DNA of 64,000 nt from assembly GCA_024685775.1 (NCBI GenBank), contig JAIKVL010000006.1, forward strand, positions 1-64,000. The letters are read 5' to 3'. This document shows, piece by piece, positions 7,334 to 16,200 of this stretch; position 1 is the first letter of the stretch; each line of letters opens with the position of its first letter. The notes under the pieces were generated by a model, which had not been told where the DNA came from, made no database searches, and saw nothing but the letters and a program-made list of their open reading frames with translations. A program made the position numbers and the translations under genes. The stretch is from Clostridia bacterium (GTDB lineage Bacteria > Bacillota > Clostridia > Christensenellales > CAG-1252).

Positions 7334-8035
7334 TTATTTGAAAAGTTTGCAAAGTTTTCGCTTCGCTTGTCTATCGACGAATTTCGCGAGTTCGGATTTG
7401 GGAAAGGGGTTTCCGTGCCCGGGGTATAATAACTTGCCGTCCGTCGCGAGCAGCCGCCTCCAACTCTCCGTGAGCTTTTCGTTATCTTCGATCCAAAGAG
7501 GGGAGTAGCCCGTCGCGCCCGCGCCGTTCATACAAATATCGCCGACGAAGATCTTATCGTCCACCGTGAAGCAGAGATCGTTATCGGTGTGACCGTGCAG
7601 GACGAAAAAGCGGACGCCTTCTTCCGCAAGCGGCTGCGTTTCGGCGTCGATCGCACCCTCGACGCTCGGCGGGTCGAACGTCTGAAAACGCGGGGTCGCC
7701 GCAGAGATGCGATTCAGTAAGAACGTGCTTTTGCGCGAAATGAAAACGTTTTGTTCGTTTTTCCCCAACAAAAGCCGCTCTTTTTCGGCAGGTAAGTAAA
7801 GGAGCGTCGCGCCCGTGTCCGCAAGGATCTTTTTCAGAAAGCCCGCGTGATCGGCGTGAACGTGCGTTAGGACGACGTAGCGGATCGAGGATAATTCGAT
7901 CCCGTTTCGCTTCGCTTTTCGAATAAAACGCCCGTAATCGAAAGAATAGCCCGAGTCGACGAGCAGCCAACCGTCCTTTATTTCGATCAAATAGGCGTTT
8001 GCGTAGAACGTTCCCAAGTTCAAAACCGTTTTCAT
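7334..8035 (-). CDS. Metallo-beta-lactamase-fold hydrolase
   Basis: A 233-residue cytoplasmic protein of the MBL superfamily. The metal-binding motif HVHADHAG is intact, with GHTDNDLCF providing the later histidine, DSGYSFDY near the N-terminus, VGDICMNG for the bridging aspartate and LYPGHGNPF for the final histidine. This set fits the glyoxalase II/quorum-lactonase type, but the substrate cannot be told. No strong ribosome site precedes the ATG. It lies 45 bases after the hydrolase gene at 8081-8902, so the two are probably cotranscribed. Confidence 0.8.
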   Translation of the reverse strand: MKTVLNLGTFYANAYLIEIKDGWLLVDSGYSFDYGRFIRKAKRNGIELSSIRYVVLTHVHADHAGFLKKILADTGATLLYLPAEKERLLLGKNEQNVFISRKSTFLLNRISAATPRFQTFDPPSVEGAIDAETQPLAEEGVRFFVLHGHTDNDLCFTVDDKIFVGDICMNGAGATGYSPLWIEDNEKLTESWRRLLATDGKLLYPGHGNPFPKSELAKFVDRQAKRKLCKLFK

Positions 8036-8080
8036 ATCGTTTCGTGCGTTTCGTTTTCGGATCGAAGGGGTCCCGAGCCC

Positions 8081-8902
8081 TTAAAATTTCTCTTCGCAGT
8101 ACGAGCGGAAAAACCGCGCCATATCCTTCGTCCAAGCGGAGAGAACGGTCGCGGCTTCGGCGTTCTCGTTCAGTTCGAGCGAACCGTCGGACATCCCGTG
8201 GCCGCCTTTCGGATAGACGTGGATCTCGTAGGGAACGCCGTGCTCGGCGAGGGCGAGGGCATAGCGCAAACTGTTCGCGGCGGGGACGAGATTATCCGTT
8301 GCCGTCGTCCAGAGGAAGGTCGGCGGCGTCTGCTTCGAGATGAGGTTTTGCGCCTTCAAAACGCCTTTGAGACGCTCTTTTTCCGCGCTTTCATAAGAGA
8401 ATAGGAGATTTTCGAAAGATTCGTCGTGATCGTCGATCACGGGGTAAGAAAGCCCGACCGCGGTAACGGCGCAATCGAGCAGAACGCCCGCGCGCTCGCT
8501 CAACGATGGAAATTCGCTCGAATAATCCGCGACGAGGTGACCGCCCGCCGAAAAACCGACGGCAAAGATCTCTTTCGGGTTTACGTTCAGCCGCTTCGCG
8601 TTTTTGCGGATGAAATCGATCGAGGACGCAAGCTCGAAAAGTTGCTCGGGATAAGCCGCGCCTTGCTCTCGGCAAAGATAATTCAAGATCGCAACTTGAT
8701 AGCCTTTGGCGAAAAAGTCCGCGGCGATCGGCTCGGCTTCGCGCTTCGCGACGCCCCAATACGCGCCGCCGGGGACGACGATGACCATTGGACGCGCCCA
8801 GCCTTCTTTGATCCCAAACGGGCAATCTATTGCGAGGATCCGCAGGTAGCCGCCCGAAAGGAAAGGGTATTGATCTTTTAACTCTATGGTTTCGAATTTC
8901 AT
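8081..8902 (-). CDS. Alpha/beta hydrolase, BD-FAE/lipase-like esterase
   Basis: A 273-residue protein without signal peptide. The start is the ATG at 8902 (MKFETIEL); the GTG eight codons upstream lacks a better ribosome site. VPGGAYWGVAKREAEP matches the oxyanion-hole HGG-like element of this esterase group, GFSAGGH is the nucleophile elbow with the catalytic serine, and YPKGGHGM holds the histidine. Such enzymes cleave acetyl or feruloyl esters from carbohydrates or act as general carboxylesterases. The setting beside another esterase and a glycan-use locus favours carbohydrate deacylation, but this is inferred. Confidence 0.75.
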   Translation of the reverse strand: MKFETIELKDQYPFLSGGYLRILAIDCPFGIKEGWARPMVIVVPGGAYWGVAKREAEPIAADFFAKGYQVAILNYLCREQGAAYPEQLFELASSIDFIRKNAKRLNVNPKEIFAVGFSAGGHLVADYSSEFPSLSERAGVLLDCAVTAVGLSYPVIDDHDESFENLLFSYESAEKERLKGVLKAQNLISKQTPPTFLWTTATDNLVPAANSLRYALALAEHGVPYEIHVYPKGGHGMSDGSLELNENAEAATVLSAWTKDMARFFRSYCEEKF

Positions 8903-9012
8903 ACGTTTTATCCCGAATGACGTCACGCCGCTTTGATCGGTCGATTTTGATCTTTCGCCGCCTTATGGCGGCGAGGCGCGCGTCGCGTTGATACTATTAT
9001 AATAACGTAGTC

Positions 9013-9054
9013 AAAAAAAAGCAAGCCCCGCGAGGTTCGAAATGCGGGGCTTGC
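9013..9054 (-). terminator. Terminator of the surface-protein gene
   Basis: GCAAGCCCCGC (9021-9031) pairs with GCGGGGCTTGC (9044-9054), an 11-bp GC-rich stem, followed on the minus strand by eight T (9013-9020). Confidence 0.9.
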
Positions 9055-9083
9055 GAATGCGAATGGATGGTGGTTCGGTCGGT

Positions 9084-9857
9084 TTACCAATTATACAGGT
9101 CGTAGACCGAGATCGCGCGCGAAGAGGGAATATCCGAGGGCGCGTAATCCTGCGACTTATTCCAAATCGTCGCGTGATCGCTCTTTTTGACGCGCAGGAA
9201 CATAAAGCCCGCGACCGTCTTTCCGGAATTAACGGCGCTCCAATTTACCGTGTAGGTGTCGCTACCCGCCTCGGTCTTCACCATATCGTAGGTAGCCGCG
9301 GCGGCGCCGCCCTCGTACCAAACGTAGACGCAGGCGTCCGCGACCGAAGAATCGAACCAACCGACGTTGATCCGAACGGTGAGCGCGTAATAGGGCGTTC
9401 TCTCGTCCGCGGGGATCTCGGTGAGATCGCCGCTCGAAAGGGCGATCGAGTGATTCGAGGGGATCGAGGTGATTTCGCCCGTCTTGTTGTACATATAGGT
9501 TCCCGCGGCATTCATTCGGATGACGACGACTTTGGAAATCGTCTTGGCGGCGTTCGTCTGAACGGTGTAAGAATTCGCCGCCGTCCGCGTCATCGCCGCC
9601 CCGGGGTAGGGGGCGTTCGTCGAAGAATCGGAATAGGTGATGAAGATATTTGCGCGGCAATCGTCCGATTCAAACCAAGAGACGCCCGCGGTGTTGACGC
9701 TCAAAACGCCGTCCCAAGCCGCGGAAGATGCGGAAATCGCAACGACTTTTGCGGACGGACGAACGGAATAAGCGGCGAATGCGCCGCCTACGAACGTCGT
9801 GCAGACCAGTAGGGCTGCGAGGAATAATGCAATTTTCGTGATACGGTTCGTTTGCAT
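9084..9857 (-). CDS. Secreted protein with two carbohydrate-binding-like modules
   Basis: A 257-residue exported protein. It begins with a typical signal peptide (about 28 residues, ending GGAFA) and then has two modules of about 100 residues. Each keeps a pattern such as VSWFES..ANIFITY..APYPGAAM and VGWFDS..ACVYVWYEGG, close to the WF..YVWY..PG..M module at the C-terminus of the 1847-residue lipoprotein and in the 1102-residue lipoprotein of the starch locus. It is therefore probably a starch or glucan-binding surface protein. It lacks a lipobox and an obvious sortase signal, and how it stays on the cell is unclear. AAAGGAG precedes the ATG; a strong terminator ends it. Confidence 0.65.
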   Translation of the reverse strand: MQTNRITKIALFLAALLVCTTFVGGAFAAYSVRPSAKVVAISASSAAWDGVLSVNTAGVSWFESDDCRANIFITYSDSSTNAPYPGAAMTRTAANSYTVQTNAAKTISKVVVIRMNAAGTYMYNKTGEITSIPSNHSIALSSGDLTEIPADERTPYYALTVRINVGWFDSSVADACVYVWYEGGAAAATYDMVKTEAGSDTYTVNWSAVNSGKTVAGFMFLRVKKSDHATIWNKSQDYAPSDIPSSRAISVYDLYNW

Positions 9858-9939
9858 ATTTCTCCTTTTTGATTCGTCAAGCCGATCCGATCATCAAATA
9901 TCGGTATTCGGCGATTTCTCCGCTTCACTTCGTTTCGGT

Positions 9940-10290
9940 CGAAATGACATTAGGTTATGCCTGTGCGTCCTCTTCTTTTTGTCATGTTGAGCCGCCGAAG
10001 GCGTGTCGAAACATCTCAACCGCTTTGGGCGTGCTGCTTCGCATTAGGGGATCCTTCGACTTCGCTCAGGATGACGAGGGGGAAGGACTGCTGTGCCTTA
10101 GGGGATCCTTCGACTCCGCTCAGGATGACGGAAAGGAAGGACTGCTTCGCATTAGGGGATCCTTCGACACACTCGCATTGCTCGTGGCTCGGGATGACGG
10201 AAGGGGGGGATCCTTCGACTTCGCTTCGCTCCGCTCAGGATGACGAACGTCTCTCGGGATGACGAACGTCTCTCGGGATGACGAAGGGGC
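9940..10290. repeat. Cluster of dispersed intergenic repeats
   Basis: This 440-base gap holds at least four copies of GGGGATCCTTCGACTYCGCT-CAGGATGACG-like units (near 10047-10076, 10101-10130, 10155-10199, 10206-10245), two CGTCTCTCGGGATGACGAA units, and a related GTCATGTTGAGCCGCCGAAGG unit near 9980. No gene or promoter is convincing here. Confidence 0.7.
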
Positions 10291-10295
10291 AGGGA

Positions 10296-11096
10296 TCAGT
10301 CGAAATCGGAGCCGTCCGAATCGTCGCTGTCGAGGTCGTCGTCGCTGTCGAGGTCGTCGCTGTCGAGGTCGTCGCTGTCCTCGTCGCTCTCTTCGGAATC
10401 GTAGTTCCAATCGCCGAAGAGCTCGTCGATCTTCTTTTCTTCTTCCGTTTTGCCGCCTGCTTTCTTTGCGTTTTCCTTTTTCGTGATCGAGTCGTTTATA
10501 AGGACCGTGATCAGGATGACGGCGACAATGCCCGCCACGGCGGCGATGCCGTAATAGCTTTGAATGAATTTAACGAAATCGCCCCAGCCTTGCCCGGCGT
10601 TTTTCGTCAAAATGCCCGAAAATTCGTCGATCGTCCGTTTTCCGTCCGTGACGTTATTCGAGTCGCCTCGGGTCGTGTACCAGACGTTTCCGTCCGCGCC
10701 CGTTTCTATTTGAACCACACGATGCACGATCGTCCGTTTTTGCCCGTCTTTGATCTCGGTAAACGTAACGACGTCATAAAGGTGCAGTTTTTCGTCCTTT
10801 TTAATGCGGCGGGTGATGATGAGGTCGCCCACCTGAATGCGGTCGTCGTGACCTGCGAGGAAGTCTTTATAATCGGGATTGACGTGCGCCATACTCGGGG
10901 TCACGACGACGAAATAATTCGCGCCGAACATCCCGAACGCATTCTCTTTTCCCGTGAGTTTTCCGACGATTCCGATGATCCCGACGGCGATGACCGCGAG
11001 GATCAAAATATAAAAAATAATATTGCCAATGATCTTGGCAACGCGGAGTCCTTTATTCTGTTTTTTCTGCGTTGGATTCTGAGAAATTTGTTTCAT
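10296..11096 (-). CDS. sipW: SipW-type signal peptidase I with Asp/Ser-rich tail
   Basis: A 266-residue membrane protease of the S26B (ER/archaeal-type) family. The start is set at the ATG at 11096; the TTG five codons upstream has no advantage. After a basic N-terminus comes a membrane helix (about 22-45), then VVTPSMAHV with the catalytic serine at about 68, and TIVHRVVQIE, where histidine replaces the lysine of ordinary type I peptidases. A second helix lies near 200-220. SipW enzymes release TasA/camelysin-like proteins, and two such genes lie just upstream on this strand. The last ~30 residues are a DSDDLDS-type acidic repeat encoded by near-identical codons, unusual for this family. Confidence 0.85.
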   Translation of the reverse strand: MKQISQNPTQKKQNKGLRVAKIIGNIIFYILILAVIAVGIIGIVGKLTGKENAFGMFGANYFVVVTPSMAHVNPDYKDFLAGHDDRIQVGDLIITRRIKKDEKLHLYDVVTFTEIKDGQKRTIVHRVVQIETGADGNVWYTTRGDSNNVTDGKRTIDEFSGILTKNAGQGWGDFVKFIQSYYGIAAVAGIVAVILITVLINDSITKKENAKKAGGKTEEEKKIDELFGDWNYDSEESDEDSDDLDSDDLDSDDDLDSDDSDGSDFD

Positions 11097-11183
11097 AGTT
11101 TCGCGTACCAACGAGGCGAGGACGGTTTCCCCGAAAGGGGACCCCGCACGGATTTTCCGCGCGGGGTGAAGTTGATAGCGATT

Positions 11184-12023
11184 TTATTCGATGTAGGAAA
11201 TGTAGGGGTGACCTTCGTGGTTGACATCAATCTTGTAGGTACCAGCCGTATTAATGGTGATTTGTCCGCCACTATTCGAGAAGTTTTCGGTTGCACCAGA
11301 CCAGAAATCGTGCCATACCAAGGGTTCGCCGCTAACGACTTTGAAGGTGTCACCAACAGCGAAAGTATGGGTTACGGTCGCCAAATCTCCATTTTGTACA
11401 CCAGTCGAGCTCATCTTTACGCTGCTTTCATTCGGCGTCCAAGAGGTGACTCCGTTGATCGTTCCAACAACATAGTATGCGGTCGGATCAAAGGTAAATA
11501 CGGATTCATTGTTGACCGCCCAAGTGACGGTGAGGGTGCCGGTCTTTTCCGCCGCGAGGGAGAAGTCCGCGATCGCCGCGGCGCTGAGCGCCATCGTAAT
11601 GCGATAATACTTGGGAGTCGCGCTGAGCGCGATATCCAAGCCTTGCGCCGTCGTGGCGTCATTCGCCGCACTGCCGAGAGTTCCGCCGACGGACGGGATC
11701 TCGTTCACGGTGACGTCGATATAAGCCGCCAAATCACCGGCCTTCGCGACCTTGAAGATGCCGTGGACGCCGTCCGCGAGGGCCGCGTTCGAGATGGAAA
11801 GGGTAACGTCGACGGTTTTGGAAGTGTGTCCCTCAGCGGGGCTGATGCCCGAGAAGTCGAGGGAAGCGCTGGTTCCGATCGCCAAATTGCATGCTTCGCC
11901 TTCGGTGGCGGAGATGTTGACGGTCTTGTTGGAAGGAGTCGTCTTATAGAGCGCGAAGCAGGTGCCTGCGATCGAAAGGACGAGGACGATTGCGATAACA
12001 GTTACGAGTAAAGTCTTTTTCAT
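11184..12023 (-). CDS. TasA/camelysin-like exported protein with C-terminal beta domain
   Basis: A 279-residue exported protein, AGGAGG before the ATG. The N-terminal hydrophobic segment MKKTLLVTVIAIVLVLSIAG followed by TCFALYKTTPSNKTVNISA is the layout of SipW-dependent substrates, in which cleavage occurs near the small residues after the helix. Residues about 35-180 form the beta-rich TasA-like part. Residues about 183-279 (YYVVGTINGVTSW.., TFAVGDTFKVVSGE.., GTYKIDVNHEGHPYISYIE) look like the starch-binding beta-sandwich seen in SusE/SusF or amylase appendages. So it may be a fibre or surface protein that also binds glucan; this link to the neighbouring locus is inference. Confidence 0.65.
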   Translation of the reverse strand: MKKTLLVTVIAIVLVLSIAGTCFALYKTTPSNKTVNISATEGEACNLAIGTSASLDFSGISPAEGHTSKTVDVTLSISNAALADGVHGIFKVAKAGDLAAYIDVTVNEIPSVGGTLGSAANDATTAQGLDIALSATPKYYRITMALSAAAIADFSLAAEKTGTLTVTWAVNNESVFTFDPTAYYVVGTINGVTSWTPNESSVKMSSTGVQNGDLATVTHTFAVGDTFKVVSGEPLVWHDFWSGATENFSNSGGQITINTAGTYKIDVNHEGHPYISYIE

Positions 12024-12037
12024 ATCGTCTCACCTCC

Positions 12038-12556
12038 TTACGCTTGCTCCGCAAGGACCAGCGTCATCGAACCGCCGACTTCGGAGACGGTGGCGCCGCT
12101 CGATAAGCCGAAGCGCGCGTAGATCGTTCCGTCCGCGGTCAATCCGTTAATAGTGATGGTGCCTTGCCCGTTTTGGGTCACTGCGGTTCCTTCCGCATCG
12201 ATGGCGTGCGTCGTGGCGTTCAGCTTCAACGGCGTCGTGCAGTTCGAATCCGTAAACAAAGCAACGTTTACGTATTCCACCGATTTCGGCGCACTGTTGG
12301 CGATCGACAGCGTCAAAGTGCCGGCGGGCGCGTTCGTGGATTTCGTTACGGTGTACGCGATCGTGTAGGTCGTGTAGACGCCTTCTTCGAGAACGAGGTC
12401 GCCGGTGGTGCACTCACCCCAGTTCAAGGCGAGATACGTATCGGCGGTCAAAGTTCCGGATACGGGCGTTGCGCTGTTGAATTGGGTAAGAGCGAGAGCC
12501 GTTCCTGCGACCGCTACGCATACCACAACAGCAACAATCAGTAAAATTTTCTTCAT
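12038..12556 (-). CDS. TasA/camelysin-like exported protein
   Basis: A 172-residue protein; start at the ATG at 12556, seven bases after AAGGAGG (a longer reading from 12604 has no support). The N-terminus MKKILLIVAVVVCVAVAGTA is a signal/membrane helix of the SipW-substrate type, and the rest is a Thr/Ala/Val-rich beta domain of about 150 residues, with no cysteine pair or enzyme motif. It is the first gene of a minus-strand operon with a second TasA-like protein (14-base gap) and the signal peptidase. By analogy with Bacillus TasA it may form extracellular fibres, although sequence this generic only supports class membership. Confidence 0.6.
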   Translation of the reverse strand: MKKILLIVAVVVCVAVAGTALALTQFNSATPVSGTLTADTYLALNWGECTTGDLVLEEGVYTTYTIAYTVTKSTNAPAGTLTLSIANSAPKSVEYVNVALFTDSNCTTPLKLNATTHAIDAEGTAVTQNGQGTITINGLTADGTIYARFGLSSGATVSEVGGSMTLVLAEQA

Positions 12557-12613
12557 AGTGTTCCTCCTTAAAAGATTCGTTGCCGTCCTCGCTAAGTTGG
12601 GCAACTTATATAT

Positions 12614-12642
12614 ATTTTACACGATTGTAATCGTAATTGCAA
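12614..12642 (-). promoter_or_regulatory. Promoter of the SipW-TasA operon with palindromic operator
   Basis: On the minus strand TTGCAA (12637-12642), 17 bases, TAAAAT (12614-12619). The spacer contains the perfect palindrome ACGATT-GT-AATCGT (12621-12634 on plus), placed where a repressor would block polymerase. Confidence 0.65.
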
Positions 12643-13199
12643 TACCCTATTTTTCAAAAAATAGGAAAAAAATTAAAGCGCGCTCGCGCCGCCGCGCCGC
12701 CGCGCTTACCCGCCGTAAAAAAGAGAAAGCTCGAAATGCTTCGAGTTTTCCGACTAAATGAAAAATTTTTCTCTTACGCGTAACGAAAGCGTAACAGGCA
12801 TTTTGCCGTTTGAGACCGTCGGAAAAAAATTTTCGCGGTGGAAAAGCGCGAAAATCGGAGCGCGTCCGAGCGCCTTTCCGAGCGGGGAAATTCAGAGAGG
12901 AAAAGAAAAAGATACTTTCCCGTTTTGCGCGGATAGTTCGGGCGATTCGCGTTTATTTTGTTCGGCGGTTTTCGGAAAAAGAATCTTTTTAAGAAGTTCA
13001 AAAGATTTTTCTTTACGCTTTGAAAACGGATCCGATCCGACCGCGCGGGTTTCCGCGTTTTTTTTTCGCCGCGTTGCGTTTCGACTCTCAAAATGCAATA
13101 TTCATATTACAATAAGGATAAAAGACGCCGATCGCCTGAAAAATCGGGAATTCGGTATCTTCGCACACTGGTTATTTTATATTTCTTAAAAATTGGGTA
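12643..13199. other. Intergenic stretch without a recognised gene
   Basis: About 560 bases between two divergent transcription units. Open frames here are short, lack ribosome sites, have odd compositions (Arg/Lys/Phe-rich) and overlap each other on both strands. I see no RNA gene. It probably holds only upstream regulatory DNA. Confidence 0.5.
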
Positions 13200-13228
13200 T
13201 TGACAAGGTGACAGGTCGGCGATAGAAT
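13200..13228 (+). promoter_or_regulatory. Sigma-A promoter of the glucan utilisation locus
   Basis: TTGACA (13200-13205), 17 bases, TAGAAT (13223-13228). Start of transcription is expected near 13236, just at AAAAGGG-ATTTTTATA-CCCTAAA, whose GGG/CCC arms could form a small operator or hairpin. The first gene starts 60 bases later behind AAGGAGG. Confidence 0.75.
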
Positions 13229-13295
13229 TATAAAAGGGATTTTTATACCCTAAACCTATTTCGTAGCGCGAGCGCACTACGCATAAGGAGGAACT

Positions 13296-16200
13296 ATGAA
13301 ACGCAATCTTTGGAAACTGCTCGTCATCTTATGCGTTGCGATCGCTTCGAGCATGTTGTTCGCAGCTTGCAAAAAAACCGATAATAAACCTGTAAACGAT
13401 CCGTTGAAAGTTACGATCAATTGGAACTTCGCAGGTTCGGAGAACACGACGATCGAAGTAGGTTCGGACGGAAGAGTGAATTTGACCTCGATCACCGTCC
13501 CCGAGAACCCGGGTTTCCGTTTTGAAGGGTTTTACACCGACGCGGCTTGCACCAAGAATTTCGACGCCGCGAATTACACCGTTACCTTTGATTTTACGAT
13601 TTACGCTAAGTGGGCTCCCGAAAGCTCGACCGATGCGCCGACTTTGACGCGCGTCGACGCGAAGTACGTCGGCGGGGAGAAAACCGTCGGCGCTTCTCTT
13701 TCTTCTTCGGACGTTACCGTCACTCTTTATTACAGCGACGGGACGACGAAGAGAGTCTCCGACTTTACCTTCGGCGCTTTCGACAGCGCGACCGCGGGCG
13801 AAAAGACCGTCTCGATCTCTTTTACCTTGGACGGGAAGCCGATGACCGCTTCCGTCACCGTCACCGTTAAGGCGGGCGAGCAGGGTGGAGACAACCAAGG
13901 CGGCGATAACCAAGGCGGCGATAACCAAGGCGGAGATAATCAAGGCGGAGATAATCAAGGCGGAGAGCAGACCACCGAAAGGGCGGTCCTCGTCGTGGAT
14001 GGCGTGGAAACGGACATGGTTAAAGCCGAAGGTACTCCGACCGTTCAATTCGTCCTTACCGACGTTGCTCTCGGTAATTACGCTTACGTAAGGGTCTTAT
14101 ATAATGGATCCGTCGTTCCTTATGCGGAAGGCAGCGCGCCCTCTCGCAATGAAGTCTATGATTTTCGTTTGGACGTCGCGGAGAATTTAGCCTATGCCAC
14201 GAAGCATCAGACCACTCCGACCGCCGACAGGGCGATTTTGAAGATCGGCGAAAGAGAAGTCGCGATGACGAAGGACGCCGCGCTCAATCAGTACTCCGTT
14301 ACGAACGTGTTGATCGAAGCGAACGACACCGCCGACGTCTATTTCAACGATACCAAGATCGCGTTCCGCGAAGGCTATCGCCTGAACGGCGCGGGTATTT
14401 ACGATTTCTTCTACAACGCGGATGAGAATATCGCTTATCTCGTCAAGCAACCCGACAAGATCGTCTTGAAAGTCGGCGCGGCGGAAAGCAATTTCGTAAA
14501 AGACGAAGAATCCCCGATCGAGCAGTACAAGATCGCGGGCGTCGATCTTGCTGAAAATGCCGAAGTTTCCGCTTCTTTCAACGGTAAAAACGTTCCCTTC
14601 GCGTCTGCCGATTGGTTCCAAGGCGCAGGCAAGTACGATTTCTATCTGAACGCGAGCGAGAACCTCGTCTACGCGGTCAAACAGCAGGTCGGCGACAAAG
14701 CCGTCTTGAAGATCGGAAACGACGAGACGCAAATGATCAAGGACGATGAATCGCAGGTCGATCAATATAAGGCGCTCGATCTCGAAATCGGCGTAAGCGA
14801 CGAGGTCTCCGTCTACTTTAATAACGCGGCGGTCCCCTTCGCGGATCAAAACTGGAAGAGCGGGGCGGGCGTCTACGACTTCTATCTGAACGTCGCCGAG
14901 AACCTCGTCTACGTCAATAAGCACGTCGAAAATCTTACCTACACCCTTACCGCGAACGGCGTTCCTCACGCAATGGTCTTCGATTCCGATAAAAACGAGT
15001 ACTCCGTTTCGGTCGAACTCAGAGAGGACGAAGTCGTCACGATCAAAGACAGCAGAAACAATTCCTATTCCAATTTCGAGAACGGGTTCACGGGAACCGC
15101 GACGAAAGACGGCGAGTACGTCTTCTATTTGAAGATGACGGAAGGAAATCCGATTTGGGTCCATTGCGTCGAATACGTCGAAGTTTACGTCGAAAACTCT
15201 TTCGGTTACGAGACCCTTTACGTCCATTATTGGAAGGACGGCGTCATAACGAGCGGCTGGCCCGGCATCCAAATGGATCACGACCAAAAAGAGGGCTGGT
15301 GGAAGGCGAGAGTCGACACCCGCGCGGATCATATCAACTTTACGGACGGCGCGGCGGAAAATACGCAAAGCACCGCGGAAAGTGAGCTTGACTTCAATAA
15401 CCTCTATTTCTACGGCGGCGCGTGGCACGATTTCTATCCGCTCGTTTACTCGTTGAAAGTTAACGGCGCGAATCCGCAGACGATGGAACTCGTCAACGGA
15501 GAATATAAGCTCCAAATCGCTCTCAATAAAAACGACGCGGTCACGATCACCGATAACAAAGGCGATTCCTATGATAACTGGCAAGACGGTTGCAACTTCA
15601 AAGGAACCGCGGACGCGGACGCGGAATACATCTTCTATTTGAAGCCGAACGAGAGCAATTTGATTTGGGTACATAAGATCGAATATGCGGATCTTTACGT
15701 CGAAAACACTTTCGGTTTCGATAATCTTTACATCCATTATTGGAATAATGACGACGGCTTTACGACTGTCTATCCCGGCGAGGCGATGACCCCCGTGGAA
15801 GGCAGAGACGGCTGGTTTACCAAGCAAGTCGACACGCGCATTCGCGCTTTGCTCTTTACGAACGGCGCGGCGGAGAACACCCAAAGCACGCAGGAGATCG
15901 CCGTCGGTAACTTGAACGCTCTGTACTACTACGGCGGCGCGTGGCACGACGATTATCCGCTCGTCTACACGCTGCGCGTGAACACGGTCGAAGTCGGAAA
16001 TCTGTCTTTCGTGAACGGCGAGTACACGATCCAAGTTGATCTCGCGAAAAACGACGACGTTTCGATCTCGGATAATAAGGGCGTAAATTATTGCAATTGG
16101 GAAGTCGGCTGCGGATTCAACGGCATCGCCGCGGCGGACGGAACCTATACCTTCTATTTGAAGATGACGGAGAATAATCCGATTTGGGTCGATATCGTGA

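Noticed and set aside
10278-12011. A 577-codon plus-strand frame across sipW and a TasA-like gene
   Set aside because: Antisense shadow; the opposite strand has signal peptides, a catalytic motif and ribosome sites.
12758-13189. A 143-codon frame in the gap before the glucan locus
   Set aside because: No ribosome site, unusual composition and overlapping frames on the other strand; no recognisable domain.
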